Source: Akkermansiaceae bacterium UBA2367 | GTDB taxonomy: Bacteria; Verrucomicrobiota; Verrucomicrobiia; Verrucomicrobiales; DEV007 | DNA: 64,000 nt | Direction of reading: 5' to 3' | Assembly: GCA_002344525.1 (NCBI GenBank) | Contig: DDTJ01000034.1 | Span: 1 to 64,000, forward strand | Shown: one piece after another, positions 56,357 through 64,000 of the stretch | Layout: every line of letters starts with the position of its first letter | How positions within the stretch are numbered: the first letter of the stretch is position 1 | Notes under the pieces: generated by a model | What the model was told of the DNA's origin: nothing | What the model saw: the letters and a program-made list of their open reading frames with translations, nothing else | Databases searched by the model: none | Program-made: the position numbers and the translations under genes

Positions 56357-58768
56357 TTAGTCTTTTTTAAAAGTCTGCCGTGGGGCGGGGGATGGGTCGG
56401 GCCATGAGAGGGCGGCGTCCGGGATGGCGAAAGGCGTGATGCGAAGCGCTTCCGCCCCCGCTTCGATGGAGACGGCGCCAGCGGATTCGAGATCGAAGAG
56501 GGGGATGCCGCGCTGGCTCAGATGCTCCCGCAGGGCGGCGGGGATGCGTTCGGAGGCGGGGAATTCGGAATGGGTCGAAACCACGGCGCGCGGGGAGACG
56601 GCGTCGACGAAGGCGGGCATCCCCGAGGGCGCGTCGCTGTGCTGACCCCGAATCCAGACTTCGGCGCGGAGGTCGGCTCCAGATTGGAGGAGGGATTGCT
56701 CGGTGTCGAAACCGCTGTCGGAGGTGAGGAGGAGGGTGCGCCCGGCAAAGGCCAGCTTGAGGACGAGGGCGCGGTCGTCGGCGAGGCGTCCGGGAGCCTC
56801 GGCGGAGGGGTGGAGCACGGTCAGGGTCGCGCCGTTCCCGATGGCGAGGCGATGGCCGCGGTCCACGGTCACGCGGTCGATGCCGAGACGTCCGGCGGCG
56901 GCGAGGATGTCCGGATGGGAGGGGGAGCGGTTCGCGACGGCGGATTCGAGGAGGAGGGAGGGGCGGAATTGGTGCATCACCGAGGTCGCCGCGCCGAGAT
57001 GGCCTTCGTCGCCATGGGTGAGGACGAGGGCGTCGAGGCGGTTGATGCCACGGTGGCGGAGCAGGGGGAGGATGTGGCCTTGGTAGGTGCGCACGCCTCC
57101 GGTGTCGATCATCCAGCGCAGGGGTTTTCCGGGACGGTCGGAAGGGATTTCGAGCAGGGCGGCGCCGTCGCCCCGCTGGCCGACGAGGTCGAGCCGGAGG
57201 ATTTCCGCCGCCACTGGTCGGTCGTTGCCCGTGTTCAAGGTGGCGCCGGGCAGGTCGGCGAAAAACTGGGCCATGCCCGCGAGGCAGAGGGAGACGCCGG
57301 CGTTGAGTCGGTTCGCCAGCAGGACGACCCAAGTGAGGCCGAGACCGTAGGCGGTCAGGGACGCCGCCGAGATCCCCATGATGACCGAGGCCGTCGGAAC
57401 CATCAGGATGTTCGCCACGAGTCCGACGAGGGAAACGCTTTCGAAATGCCAGGCGAGCAGACCCAGCGACCCGAGCCAGGAGGCGGAGGAGACGGCGGCG
57501 AGGGAGGCCACCTGCCGGGCGAAGCTGTCGCCGAGGCGGCGGGCCGGGCGGACGAGGCCCCTCGGCAGGAAGGGATCGGCGAGGAAGGGCTTCGCGAAGG
57601 CACCGCTGAAGGGATGGGCGAACAGGGCGATGAAGAGGACCACGGCGAAGGAAAGTTGGAAGCCCGGCAGGAAGAGCGGCTGGGTGTCCCAGGCGAGGAG
57701 CAGGATCGCGGCAAAGCCGAGGCTGTTGAGAAGGCGGGGCTTCTCCCGCAGGGCGTAGCCGGCGAGGAAGGCCGAGGCCATCAGCGCGGCCCGCACGGCC
57801 GAGGGGCTCAGCCCGGTGATGGCGGCGTAGAACAGCACGACGGGGATCGCGACCGGAGCGGCGCGGGCCTTCGGGATGCCGAAGAAGGAGGCCAGCCCGA
57901 TCAGCATCGCCGCGACGATGGCCACGTTCAGCCCCGAGACGGCGAAGAGGTGCATCGTGCCGCTGAGGCGGAAGGCGTCCTCCAGTTCCTCGGGCGAGCT
58001 CTCCCTCGCTCCCAGGGCCATCGCCGCGACGAGGCGGGCGTAGGGTTCGTGGGCGGCGGGCACGCCGAGGAGGAGGGCCTTTTCGAACCGGACCCGCAGG
58101 TCGAGGGCGGAGCGCACGAGGGGCGATCCCCTCCGGCCTGGTTGTGGTTCGAGGCGGTCGCCTTCGCGGATCTCAAGTTTCGCGAGGGAGCCCGACTGGC
58201 GGAAATAGAAGACCCCCGCGTCGAAGCCGCCCGGCACCGCCGATCCCTCCAGTGGAACGAGCCGCCCTGTGAAGCGGAGGGGCGTCCCGTAGGCGAGGCC
58301 GTGGGGCAGCTTCTGGATCCAGCAGGGGACCCGGTGGTCGCAGGGAAGCTCGCGCCCGCCCACGACGAGGCGTTCGATCCGCATCGTCGTGGACACGGAG
58401 CGCGCGCCGTAGTCGGCGGTGTCCGCGATCCAGCCCTCCCCCTCGATCTGGACCGTCCGCCCGGTCGCGAGGGCCGAGGCGAGCGGGAAGGCGTGGATTT
58501 CCGCGAGGCGGGCGTGGTGCCTCCAGCCGAGCAGGAGAAAGGCGAGGGCGCATCCCGCGACGACCGCCGCGAGCGGACGCTGCCGGGGCACGATCATGGC
58601 CGCCCCGGTCACGAGCAGCAGACCGACGAGCAGGAACCATCCCACCCTCCCCGAATCCACTGCGGCGATGCCCCCGATCCCGGCGAAAGTGGCGGCGAGG
58701 AGCGGGGCTTTGCGCAGCCCGTTCCCGATTCGTGCGGGCCAAGCGAGGGGATGGCGGCTTCGCTTCAT
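56357..58768 (-). CDS. comEC: ComEC/Rec2-family DNA uptake channel-like protein
   Basis: The 803-residue protein has the ComEC layout: N-terminal membrane helices and a DUF4131-like soluble part, the Competence domain (LFAVSGLNVAIVAAMLIGLA, ITGLSPSAVRAALMASAFLA, AWDTQPLFLPGFQLSFAVV), and a C-terminal metallo-beta-lactamase-like domain. In that last domain the metal motif is altered (LVLTHGDEGHLGAA, missing the last Asp of HxHxDH; and RGQHSDAPSG in place of HHGS), so nuclease activity is doubtful. It probably forms the inner-membrane channel for single-stranded DNA in natural transformation. Start ATG 58768. Confidence 0.87.
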   Translation of the reverse strand: MKRSRHPLAWPARIGNGLRKAPLLAATFAGIGGIAAVDSGRVGWFLLVGLLLVTGAAMIVPRQRPLAAVVAGCALAFLLLGWRHHARLAEIHAFPLASALATGRTVQIEGEGWIADTADYGARSVSTTMRIERLVVGGRELPCDHRVPCWIQKLPHGLAYGTPLRFTGRLVPLEGSAVPGGFDAGVFYFRQSGSLAKLEIREGDRLEPQPGRRGSPLVRSALDLRVRFEKALLLGVPAAHEPYARLVAAMALGARESSPEELEDAFRLSGTMHLFAVSGLNVAIVAAMLIGLASFFGIPKARAAPVAIPVVLFYAAITGLSPSAVRAALMASAFLAGYALREKPRLLNSLGFAAILLLAWDTQPLFLPGFQLSFAVVLFIALFAHPFSGAFAKPFLADPFLPRGLVRPARRLGDSFARQVASLAAVSSASWLGSLGLLAWHFESVSLVGLVANILMVPTASVIMGISAASLTAYGLGLTWVVLLANRLNAGVSLCLAGMAQFFADLPGATLNTGNDRPVAAEILRLDLVGQRGDGAALLEIPSDRPGKPLRWMIDTGGVRTYQGHILPLLRHRGINRLDALVLTHGDEGHLGAATSVMHQFRPSLLLESAVANRSPSHPDILAAAGRLGIDRVTVDRGHRLAIGNGATLTVLHPSAEAPGRLADDRALVLKLAFAGRTLLLTSDSGFDTEQSLLQSGADLRAEVWIRGQHSDAPSGMPAFVDAVSPRAVVSTHSEFPASERIPAALREHLSQRGIPLFDLESAGAVSIEAGAEALRITPFAIPDAALSWPDPSPAPRQTFKKD

Positions 58769-58879
58769 GAAAAAACAGGCTTGGCAACCCGATGCTCCCG
58801 GCTACATTCATCTTTCCCGGCGGACATGTCCACCGGGTGCGGTCCCAGTCGATTAACTTCCAGAGATTATAAAAATTAG

Positions 58880-58910
58880 TTGAATTTTTTATAAAATCTG
58901 GAACCGTATG
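58880..58910 (+). promoter_or_regulatory. Possible promoter of tRNA-Gly
   Basis: TTGAAT (58880-58885) followed after 17 bp by ACCGTA, or after 19 bp by CGTATG, within an AT-rich stretch, sits just before the tRNA start at 58917. The -10 match is weak, so this is a positional guess. Confidence 0.25.
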
Positions 58911-58916
58911 GCGAAC

Positions 58917-58990
58917 GCGGGTATAGCTTAGTGGTAAAGCCCTAGCCTTCCAAGCTAGTTATGTGGGTTCGATTCCCACTACCCGCTCCA
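58917..58990 (+). tRNA. tRNA-Gly (TCC anticodon)
   Basis: A full cloverleaf is visible: acceptor arm GCGGGTA pairing with TACCCGC (58980-58986), D arm with TAGCTTAGTGGTA, anticodon stem CTAGC/GCTAG with loop CTTCCAA so that the anticodon is TCC (58949-58951), and a T arm GTGGGTTCGATTCCCAC. The discriminator is T58987 and CCA is encoded at 58988-58990. It reads GGA (and by wobble GGG) codons. The secreted-protein gene starts 12 bp downstream and is probably co-transcribed. Confidence 0.95.
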
Positions 58991-59001
58991 TTTCGACGGT
59001 G

Positions 59002-59952
59002 ATGAAGTTCGCAATCCCCCTGCTTGGTGTCCTCGTGCTTTGGTGCGTTCCCGTCGTCCGTGCCTCCGAGGCCGCGCTCGACCCGGCGGCGGCGGCGGAG
59101 ATCCTGCGCGTCGGCCTTGAAGCCCATCCCGATCAAGCCGTCGTCCTCTTTCAGGACGCGCTCCAGACCAACCCGGACTCGCGCCGCGAGCTGCTCGCCA
59201 CCGCCCTTGTCTCCCCCGATCTCGACGCCGCTGTCTTTACCCGCCTCCTTTACGCCGCGCGTCTCGAATTTCCCGAGGACGACTCCCTTTTTGCCGAAAG
59301 CGCTCTCGACGCCGCTCCCGAACGGGCGGGGGACATCCGCGCCGCCTTCCTCGCGACGGCGGAGAAAATGGCCGCCGCTTTGGCTGACGACACCGCCCCC
59401 TCCACCGGAGCGTTCATGCCAAGCACTCCGGAAGAGTCGCGGAGGCTCGACGAGGAAATCCGCGAGGCCATCGCCCGCGTCACCGCCAAGACCGAGGGCA
59501 AGCCCTGGCCCGAGCAGCCGCTCTCCGGCGCGCCCGTCCGCTTCAAAAAGCACGACGAGGTCCGCATTCCGCGCCACTCGCGCCATGTCGATGAGTCCGG
59601 CCTCGTCAACCACCTTCCCGTGGACCGCGAGGACGAGCGCGAGATCACGCCCGGCGCGGTGAGGATCGACGACGCTTGGAGACCCTCCTCCGCGATCCGT
59701 CTCGACGAATCGAAATTCGTCCAAGGGGACCGCGAGGCCTCCATCGCCCCGGTCGACGCGAAGCAGCGGGCGATGGCCCCCGCCAGTTCCGTGGGGCTGC
59801 CGAAGCGTCCCCGCTTGCCGCGCTCCAGCGTCTACTACATCCCCCCGGCGGCGGGCAGCTACGAATCGACCATCGGCCTCGAAAGCGGCGAGTCGGCCCC
59901 GCCGCCGCTCATCATCCGCCCGGCATCGACCTCGCCGAGCCAAGCCCGCTAA
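59002..59952 (+). CDS. Secreted protein of unknown function
   Basis: The 316-residue protein has a signal peptide (FAIPLLGVLVLWCVPVVRAS, cleavage near 22). A helical Ala-rich region follows (about 25-130; HPDQAVVLFQDALQTNPDSR looks like a helical repeat unit), then a Pro/Arg/Asp-rich, probably disordered half. It has no known domain. The start ATG at 59002 is 12 bp after the tRNA end. Gene order suggests it could be made with the tRNA transcript. No relation to the beta-helix gene that follows can be shown. Confidence 0.6.
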   Translation: MKFAIPLLGVLVLWCVPVVRASEAALDPAAAAEILRVGLEAHPDQAVVLFQDALQTNPDSRRELLATALVSPDLDAAVFTRLLYAARLEFPEDDSLFAESALDAAPERAGDIRAAFLATAEKMAAALADDTAPSTGAFMPSTPEESRRLDEEIREAIARVTAKTEGKPWPEQPLSGAPVRFKKHDEVRIPRHSRHVDESGLVNHLPVDREDEREITPGAVRIDDAWRPSSAIRLDESKFVQGDREASIAPVDAKQRAMAPASSVGLPKRPRLPRSSVYYIPPAAGSYESTIGLESGESAPPPLIIRPASTSPSQAR

Positions 59953-59993
59953 CGCGCCCTCGCGGTCACCGGAGCTTCCGCTATAATGCCGGG

Positions 59994-61862
59994 GTGAACC
60001 CGTTCTTTTCCGGCCTCGTCTTCGCGATCTTGGCGGCTCCCGCGCTTGCTTGGGCCGAGCACGTCGCCTTCCCCGCCGACGGAGGCATTGTCGATGCGAC
60101 CGCCCACGGTGCCGTGCCCGACGACGAAGGCGACGACACCGCCGCGATCCAGGCCGCCCTCGACGCCTACCCGAACGGCAACCGCATCGTCCATCTCCCT
60201 CCCGGCGTCTACCTCGTCAGCGACACCCTGCGCTGGCCCGAGGGCGACGGCGGCGGCAACGCGCAGAAGCGCACCATCCTCCAAGGCGCGGGCGAGACGC
60301 TTACCATCCTGCGACTGCCCGAGGGTAGCCCCGGCTTCGCCGATGCGGGGAAGCCCAAGGCCGTGATCTGGACCGGGTCCGCCCCGGCGCAGCGCTTCCG
60401 CAACGCCGTGCGCGACCTGAGCATCGAGATAGGCCCACGCAACGCGGGGGCCATCGGCCTGCAATTCAACGCCAGCAGCCAAGGCACGGTGCGCAAGGTC
60501 GCGATCCGCGCCGCCCCGGGATCGGGCCGGATCGGACTCGACCTCGGCCATTGCGACGAGATCGGCCCCCTCCTCGTCCGCCACCTCACCGTCGAGGGCT
60601 TCGAATTCGGCGTCGTCACGAAATGGCCGGTGAACTCCGCCACCTTCGAGCACATCCTCCTTTCCCGGCAGCGCCGCCTCGGCTGGTGGAACTACCATCA
60701 GATGGTCTTCGCGCGCGGCCTCGTCAGCGAGAACCGCGTCCCCGCCCTCTACAACGAGAAGGACTCTTGGGGCGCGGTCGTCCTGCTCGACTCCCATCTC
60801 CACGGCATCCAAGCCGAGCGCGGAGCCCCCGCCATCCACAACCAGCGCCAGATGTATCTGCGCAACGTCGATCTCCTCGGCTACGACCGCGCCATCGACC
60901 ACGACGACAAGGGTCGCGACAAAGGCGATCTCGATCCCCCCGGCACCGTGGCCGAGGACAGCTCGCACCGCAACGTGCGCTCCCTCTTCCGCGAGGTTGA
61001 CGACGGCAGTTTCGCCACCGCCGGGGAGGTCGCCCATCTCCCCGTCAAGGAGACGCCCGAAGTCCCTTGGGGCGATCCCGCGAAGGACTGGGCCAACCTC
61101 CTCGACTTCGGTGCCGACCCCGCCGGAGCCGCCGACGCCAGCGCCGCCCTGCAGAAGGCCATCGACTCCGGGGCGAAAACCGTCTACCTGCCCGCCGGGG
61201 TCAATTTCCGCTTCGGCTCCCCCGTCGAGATCCGCGGCCCCGTGCAGAGGATCATCGGGCTGGAGGGCCGCTTCACCGCCGGGGGCGAGGCCGTCTGGAG
61301 CCTCGTCGACGGCAAGCATCCGCAGAACTTGCCCGATGCCCCTGTCGTCATCGTCGAGCGCCTCGGCGGCCCCGTCGGCGGGACCGACCTCCGTCTGCGG
61401 CACGAGAGCGCCCGCACCCTCGTCGTCAGCTCCTCCATCGGCATCGCCGTCGAGGGGCGGGGCAAGGGCGACCTCTTCCTCGACGACCTCCGCGGCCATC
61501 TCGACCGCCTCGGCCCCGGCCAGAGCGCTTGGTGCCGCCAGCTCAACAGCACCCGCGAAGGCGTGAAATGCCGCAATGCCGGAGGCCAGCTCTGGATTCT
61601 CGGACTGAGGGCGGAGAACCCCGGCACCCTCGTCGAGACCAGCGCCGGAGGGACCACCGAAATCAACGGCGTCTTCCTCGACTCCAACAGCGGCTGGAAG
61701 GCCGACGAGCCCGCCTTCCTCGTCGCCGACGCGACCTTGAACCTTTTCGGGGTCAGCGAACGCAACTCCAACCGCCAGCCCGTCGCCCTCTGGGTGCGCG
61801 AGCGCCAAGGCGCGGAGACGCGGGAGCTCGCCGAGCCGCCTTGGATCTTTTTGGGCAAATGA
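59994..61862 (+). CDS. Secreted beta-helix protein (pectate lyase 3-like)
   Basis: The 622-residue protein has a signal peptide (FFSGLVFAILAAPALAWA) and two copies of the pectate lyase superfamily start (VDATAHGAVPDDEGDDTAAI at about 34 and LLDFGADPAGAADASAALQK at about 367), each beginning a right-handed beta-helix with VYLVSDTLRWP- and VNFRFGSPVEI-type turns. It probably binds or cuts a polysaccharide outside the cell. Catalytic residues were not assigned. The start is GTG at 59994, because the signal peptide begins there and no ATG lies in frame nearby. Confidence 0.75.
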   Translation: MNPFFSGLVFAILAAPALAWAEHVAFPADGGIVDATAHGAVPDDEGDDTAAIQAALDAYPNGNRIVHLPPGVYLVSDTLRWPEGDGGGNAQKRTILQGAGETLTILRLPEGSPGFADAGKPKAVIWTGSAPAQRFRNAVRDLSIEIGPRNAGAIGLQFNASSQGTVRKVAIRAAPGSGRIGLDLGHCDEIGPLLVRHLTVEGFEFGVVTKWPVNSATFEHILLSRQRRLGWWNYHQMVFARGLVSENRVPALYNEKDSWGAVVLLDSHLHGIQAERGAPAIHNQRQMYLRNVDLLGYDRAIDHDDKGRDKGDLDPPGTVAEDSSHRNVRSLFREVDDGSFATAGEVAHLPVKETPEVPWGDPAKDWANLLDFGADPAGAADASAALQKAIDSGAKTVYLPAGVNFRFGSPVEIRGPVQRIIGLEGRFTAGGEAVWSLVDGKHPQNLPDAPVVIVERLGGPVGGTDLRLRHESARTLVVSSSIGIAVEGRGKGDLFLDDLRGHLDRLGPGQSAWCRQLNSTREGVKCRNAGGQLWILGLRAENPGTLVETSAGGTTEINGVFLDSNSGWKADEPAFLVADATLNLFGVSERNSNRQPVALWVRERQGAETRELAEPPWIFLGK

Positions 61863-61996
61863 CAGACCGGATTTTCCGGAGTCGCTTGGAACCGGATTTG
61901 CGTTTCGACCGTCTCGCCGACTCCCTCGCATTCGTAAGAGAGAGAGCGTAGGAAGCGATTCTCTGGACAACCCCTCCGCTCCCGCTAGTCTGAACC

Positions 61997-63793
61997 ATGC
62001 CGACGCCTCCCACCACGCATCGCCGCCTCCTCGCTTGGGTCGAGGATCTGAAATCCCTCTGCCGCCCCGACAAGGTCGTCTGGTGCGACGGCTCGGACGA
62101 GGAATGGCACCGCCTCTGCGGCGAACTGGTCGCGGCGGGCACCTTCCGCAAGCTGAACCCCGAGAAACGCCCCGACAGCTACCTCGCCCTTTCCGATCCC
62201 GCCGACGTGGCGCGGGTCGAGGACCGCACCTTCATTTGCAGCCGCCGCGAGGCCTTCGCCGGGCCGACGAACCACTGGCGCCCTCCGGCGGAGATGCGGG
62301 CGAAGCTGAAGGAGTTGTTCGCCGGGTGCATGGAGGGCCGCACGATGTATGTGATCCCCTTCTGCATGGGGCCGCTCGCTTCGCCCTATTCCCTCGTCGG
62401 CGTCGAGGTGACGGACTCGGCCTACGTCGCGGTGAACATGAAGATCATGACCCGCATGGGCGCTCCCGTCTTGGAGCGGCTCGGGGAGGACGGCGAGTTC
62501 ATCCCCTGCGTCCACTCCGTCGGCGCGCCGCTGCGGCCCGGCCAAGCCGACGTGCCCTGGCCCTGCAATCCTGACAAATACATCGTCCATTTCCCCGCCG
62601 AGCGCGAGATCTGGAGCTACGGCAGCGGCTACGGCGGCAACGCCCTCCTCGGGAAGAAATGCCTCGCCCTGCGCATCGCCTCAGTCATCGCCCGCGAGGA
62701 GGGCTGGATGGCCGAGCACATGCTCATCAGCGGTGTGGAGAATCCCGAGGGCGAGAAGCGCTACCTCGCCGCCGCCTTCCCCAGCGCCTGCGGCAAGACG
62801 AACTTCGCCATGCTCATCCCACCTCCGGTCTATCGCGAGAAAGGCTGGAAAGTGACGACCGTGGGCGACGACATCGCTTGGCTGCGTCCGGGCGGGGACG
62901 GGCGGCTCCGCGCCATCAATCCCGAGTCGGGCTACTTCGGCGTGGCTCCAGGCACCTCGCCCAAGTCGAACCCGAACGCGATGGCGTCGATGGATCGAAA
63001 CACGATCTTCACCAACGTCGCCCTCACCTCCGACGGCGACGTCTGGTGGGAGGGGCTCACCGACGAGCCGCCCGCCGGGTTGACCGACTGGCGCGGCAAC
63101 CCGTGGACACCGCAGTCGGAAACGCCCGCCGCGCATCCGAACTCGCGCTTCACCTGCCCCGCCTCGCAGTGTCCCGCGATCGATCCCGATTGGGAGAACC
63201 CCGAAGGCGTGCCCATCGACGCCATCGTCTTCGGCGGACGCCGCGCCACGACCATGCCGCTCGTCTTCCAAGCCTTCAACTGGGTCCACGGCGTCTTCCT
63301 CGGGGCCAACCTCGGCTCGGAGACGACCGCCGCCGCCGAGGGCGCGATCGGGAAAATCCGTCACGACCCTTTCGCCATGCTGCCCTTCTGCGGCTACAAC
63401 ATGGGCGACTACTTCGCCCACTGGTTGGAGATGCGGAAGCGCATCCCCGAATTGCCGCGCATCTTCCACGTGAACTGGTTCCGCAAGGGCAAGGACGGGA
63501 AATTCCTCTGGCCCGGCTTCCAGGAGAACATGCGCGTGCTGGAGTGGATCTTCGACCGCGTGCGCGGGCGGGGGAGGGGGCACGAGTCGAGTTTCGGCTG
63601 GGTGCCGCGCTACCGGGAGCTGAATTTCGAAGGGCTCGATTTCAGCGAGGAGCAATACGCCGAGCTGATGCATGTGAGCCGCGAGGAGATCCGCCAGGAG
63701 CTGCTCTCCGAAGCCGACCTCTACCTGCGGCTCTACGACCACCTCCCGAAGGAACTGGTCTTCCAGCGCGAGCTGCTGGCGGGGCGGGTTTGA
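61997..63793 (+). CDS. pckG: Phosphoenolpyruvate carboxykinase (GTP)
   Basis: The 598-residue enzyme interconverts oxaloacetate plus GTP with PEP, CO2 and GDP. The GTP-type motifs are seen: GRTMYVIPFCMGPLASPYSL, YGSGYGGNALLGKKCLALRI, the P-loop/cysteine motif AAFPSACGKTNFAMLIPP with the active-site Cys, and GDDIAWLRPGGDGRLRAINP as the kinase-2-like Asp pair, followed by NPEGVPIDAIVFGGRRATTM. The length matches the family. The protein is a gluconeogenic and anaplerotic hub and also supplies PEP, the pyruvyl donor for the glycan ketal. The start ATG 61997 lies right after the beta-helix gene, 134 bp away. Confidence 0.95.
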   Translation: MPTPPTTHRRLLAWVEDLKSLCRPDKVVWCDGSDEEWHRLCGELVAAGTFRKLNPEKRPDSYLALSDPADVARVEDRTFICSRREAFAGPTNHWRPPAEMRAKLKELFAGCMEGRTMYVIPFCMGPLASPYSLVGVEVTDSAYVAVNMKIMTRMGAPVLERLGEDGEFIPCVHSVGAPLRPGQADVPWPCNPDKYIVHFPAEREIWSYGSGYGGNALLGKKCLALRIASVIAREEGWMAEHMLISGVENPEGEKRYLAAAFPSACGKTNFAMLIPPPVYREKGWKVTTVGDDIAWLRPGGDGRLRAINPESGYFGVAPGTSPKSNPNAMASMDRNTIFTNVALTSDGDVWWEGLTDEPPAGLTDWRGNPWTPQSETPAAHPNSRFTCPASQCPAIDPDWENPEGVPIDAIVFGGRRATTMPLVFQAFNWVHGVFLGANLGSETTAAAEGAIGKIRHDPFAMLPFCGYNMGDYFAHWLEMRKRIPELPRIFHVNWFRKGKDGKFLWPGFQENMRVLEWIFDRVRGRGRGHESSFGWVPRYRELNFEGLDFSEEQYAELMHVSREEIRQELLSEADLYLRLYDHLPKELVFQRELLAGRV

Positions 63794-63881
63794 AGCAGGG
63801 GCGTTGGCTGCCACAGGCGAGATAGGCTGCGGGGGGGCGATTCGACCTTGCGCGAGCGCGTCGGCTGCCTGATTTTCCCGC

Positions 63882-64000
63882 GTGACCGAGGTCAACTACA
63901 AGATCGGCAACGAAACCCTCATCAAGGTCCTCGACGGGGCCTCGGCGAAGCTGCGCTCCTTGCTGAAGAAGCAGGGCCGCTTGGAGCACGGGGCCCTGCG
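63882..64000 (+). CDS. Start of an unidentified gene cut by the window edge
   Basis: From GTG at 63882 a frame runs open to the end of the window for 39 codons: VTEVNYKIGNETLIKVLDGA, then a basic helical stretch (KLRSLLKKQGRLEHGAL). It reads as an amphipathic charged helix. No family was recognised from so few residues. The 88 bp between pckG and this start show no clear terminator or promoter. Confidence 0.45.
   Translation, partial: MTEVNYKIGNETLIKVLDGASAKLRSLLKKQGRLEHGAL

Noticed and set aside
59982..59987. TATAAT just upstream of the GTG of the beta-helix gene as a promoter for a leaderless transcript.
   Set aside because: No -35 element lies at the right distance and a single hexamer match is weak evidence.

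Overview
The window looks like the chromosome of a Verrucomicrobiota-type bacterium. This is inferred from the GC-rich coding sequence, the protein flavour (an SHD1-like lipoprotein, a secreted CHAT/TPR protease, stand-alone SET proteins, a GTP-type PEP carboxykinase, a degenerate ComEC) and dispersed repeats. No rRNA or marker gene proves it. No phage, IS transposase or CRISPR array was seen. One tRNA (Gly-TCC) is present.

Layout. 0.2-5.8 kb: a small drug/metabolite-transporter-like membrane protein, two convergent SET-domain proteins, then a polyamine-binding-protein-like lipoprotein followed by a hybrid sensor kinase. 6-16.3 kb: housekeeping genes (tilS, an RluA-type pseudouridine synthase, tig, clpP, serS), an SHD1-like lipoprotein, and a translationally coupled pair of a secreted unknown protein and a secreted TPR-CHAT protease. 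16.3-48.5 kb: one long minus-strand surface-polysaccharide locus. 48.7-56.2 kb: a GbsR/MarR-like regulator with a 36-bp palindrome upstream, a TIM-barrel sugar isomerase-like protein, a NarL-type two-component pair, a half-size Na+/Ca2+ exchanger-like protein, a DUF433/DUF5615 pair, nth and a 3D-domain lipoprotein. 56.4-64 kb: comEC, tRNA-Gly, a secreted unknown, a secreted beta-helix protein, pckG and a truncated ORF at the edge.

The polysaccharide locus reads, in transcription order: UDP-glucuronate decarboxylase, UDP-glucose dehydrogenase, a YdcF-like protein, an SDR epimerase, Wzm, a UPF0175/PIN module, Wzt, a TylF-like methyltransferase, a hexapeptide acyltransferase, a methyltransferase, a radical-SAM/polysaccharide-pyruvyltransferase fusion, many glycosyltransferases, an SGNH hydrolase, a membrane acyltransferase, a Wzy-like polymerase, an AsnB-type amidotransferase, hicBA, another methyltransferase, a nucleotidyltransferase module and an O-carbamoyltransferase. 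Together they suggest export by an ABC transporter of a heavily decorated glycan (xylose or uronic acid, methyl, acetyl, pyruvyl, amide and carbamoyl groups). Many junctions are 4-nt ATGA overlaps, so large parts are translationally coupled.

The most unusual features are these. (1) The radical-SAM/pyruvyltransferase fusion. (2) Several families of short repeats, some strictly heptameric and some built on a GCTGAAATTGGGAAA core, that sit at gene junctions, enter asnB in frame at three places and supply start regions of other genes. (3) GTAG-headed paired hairpins (REPIN-like). (4) A wzt gene whose two halves differ in base composition. (5) Five broken genes: three single-base homopolymer frameshifts and two in-frame stops. 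(6) Small toxin-antitoxin-like modules set inside the glycan locus.
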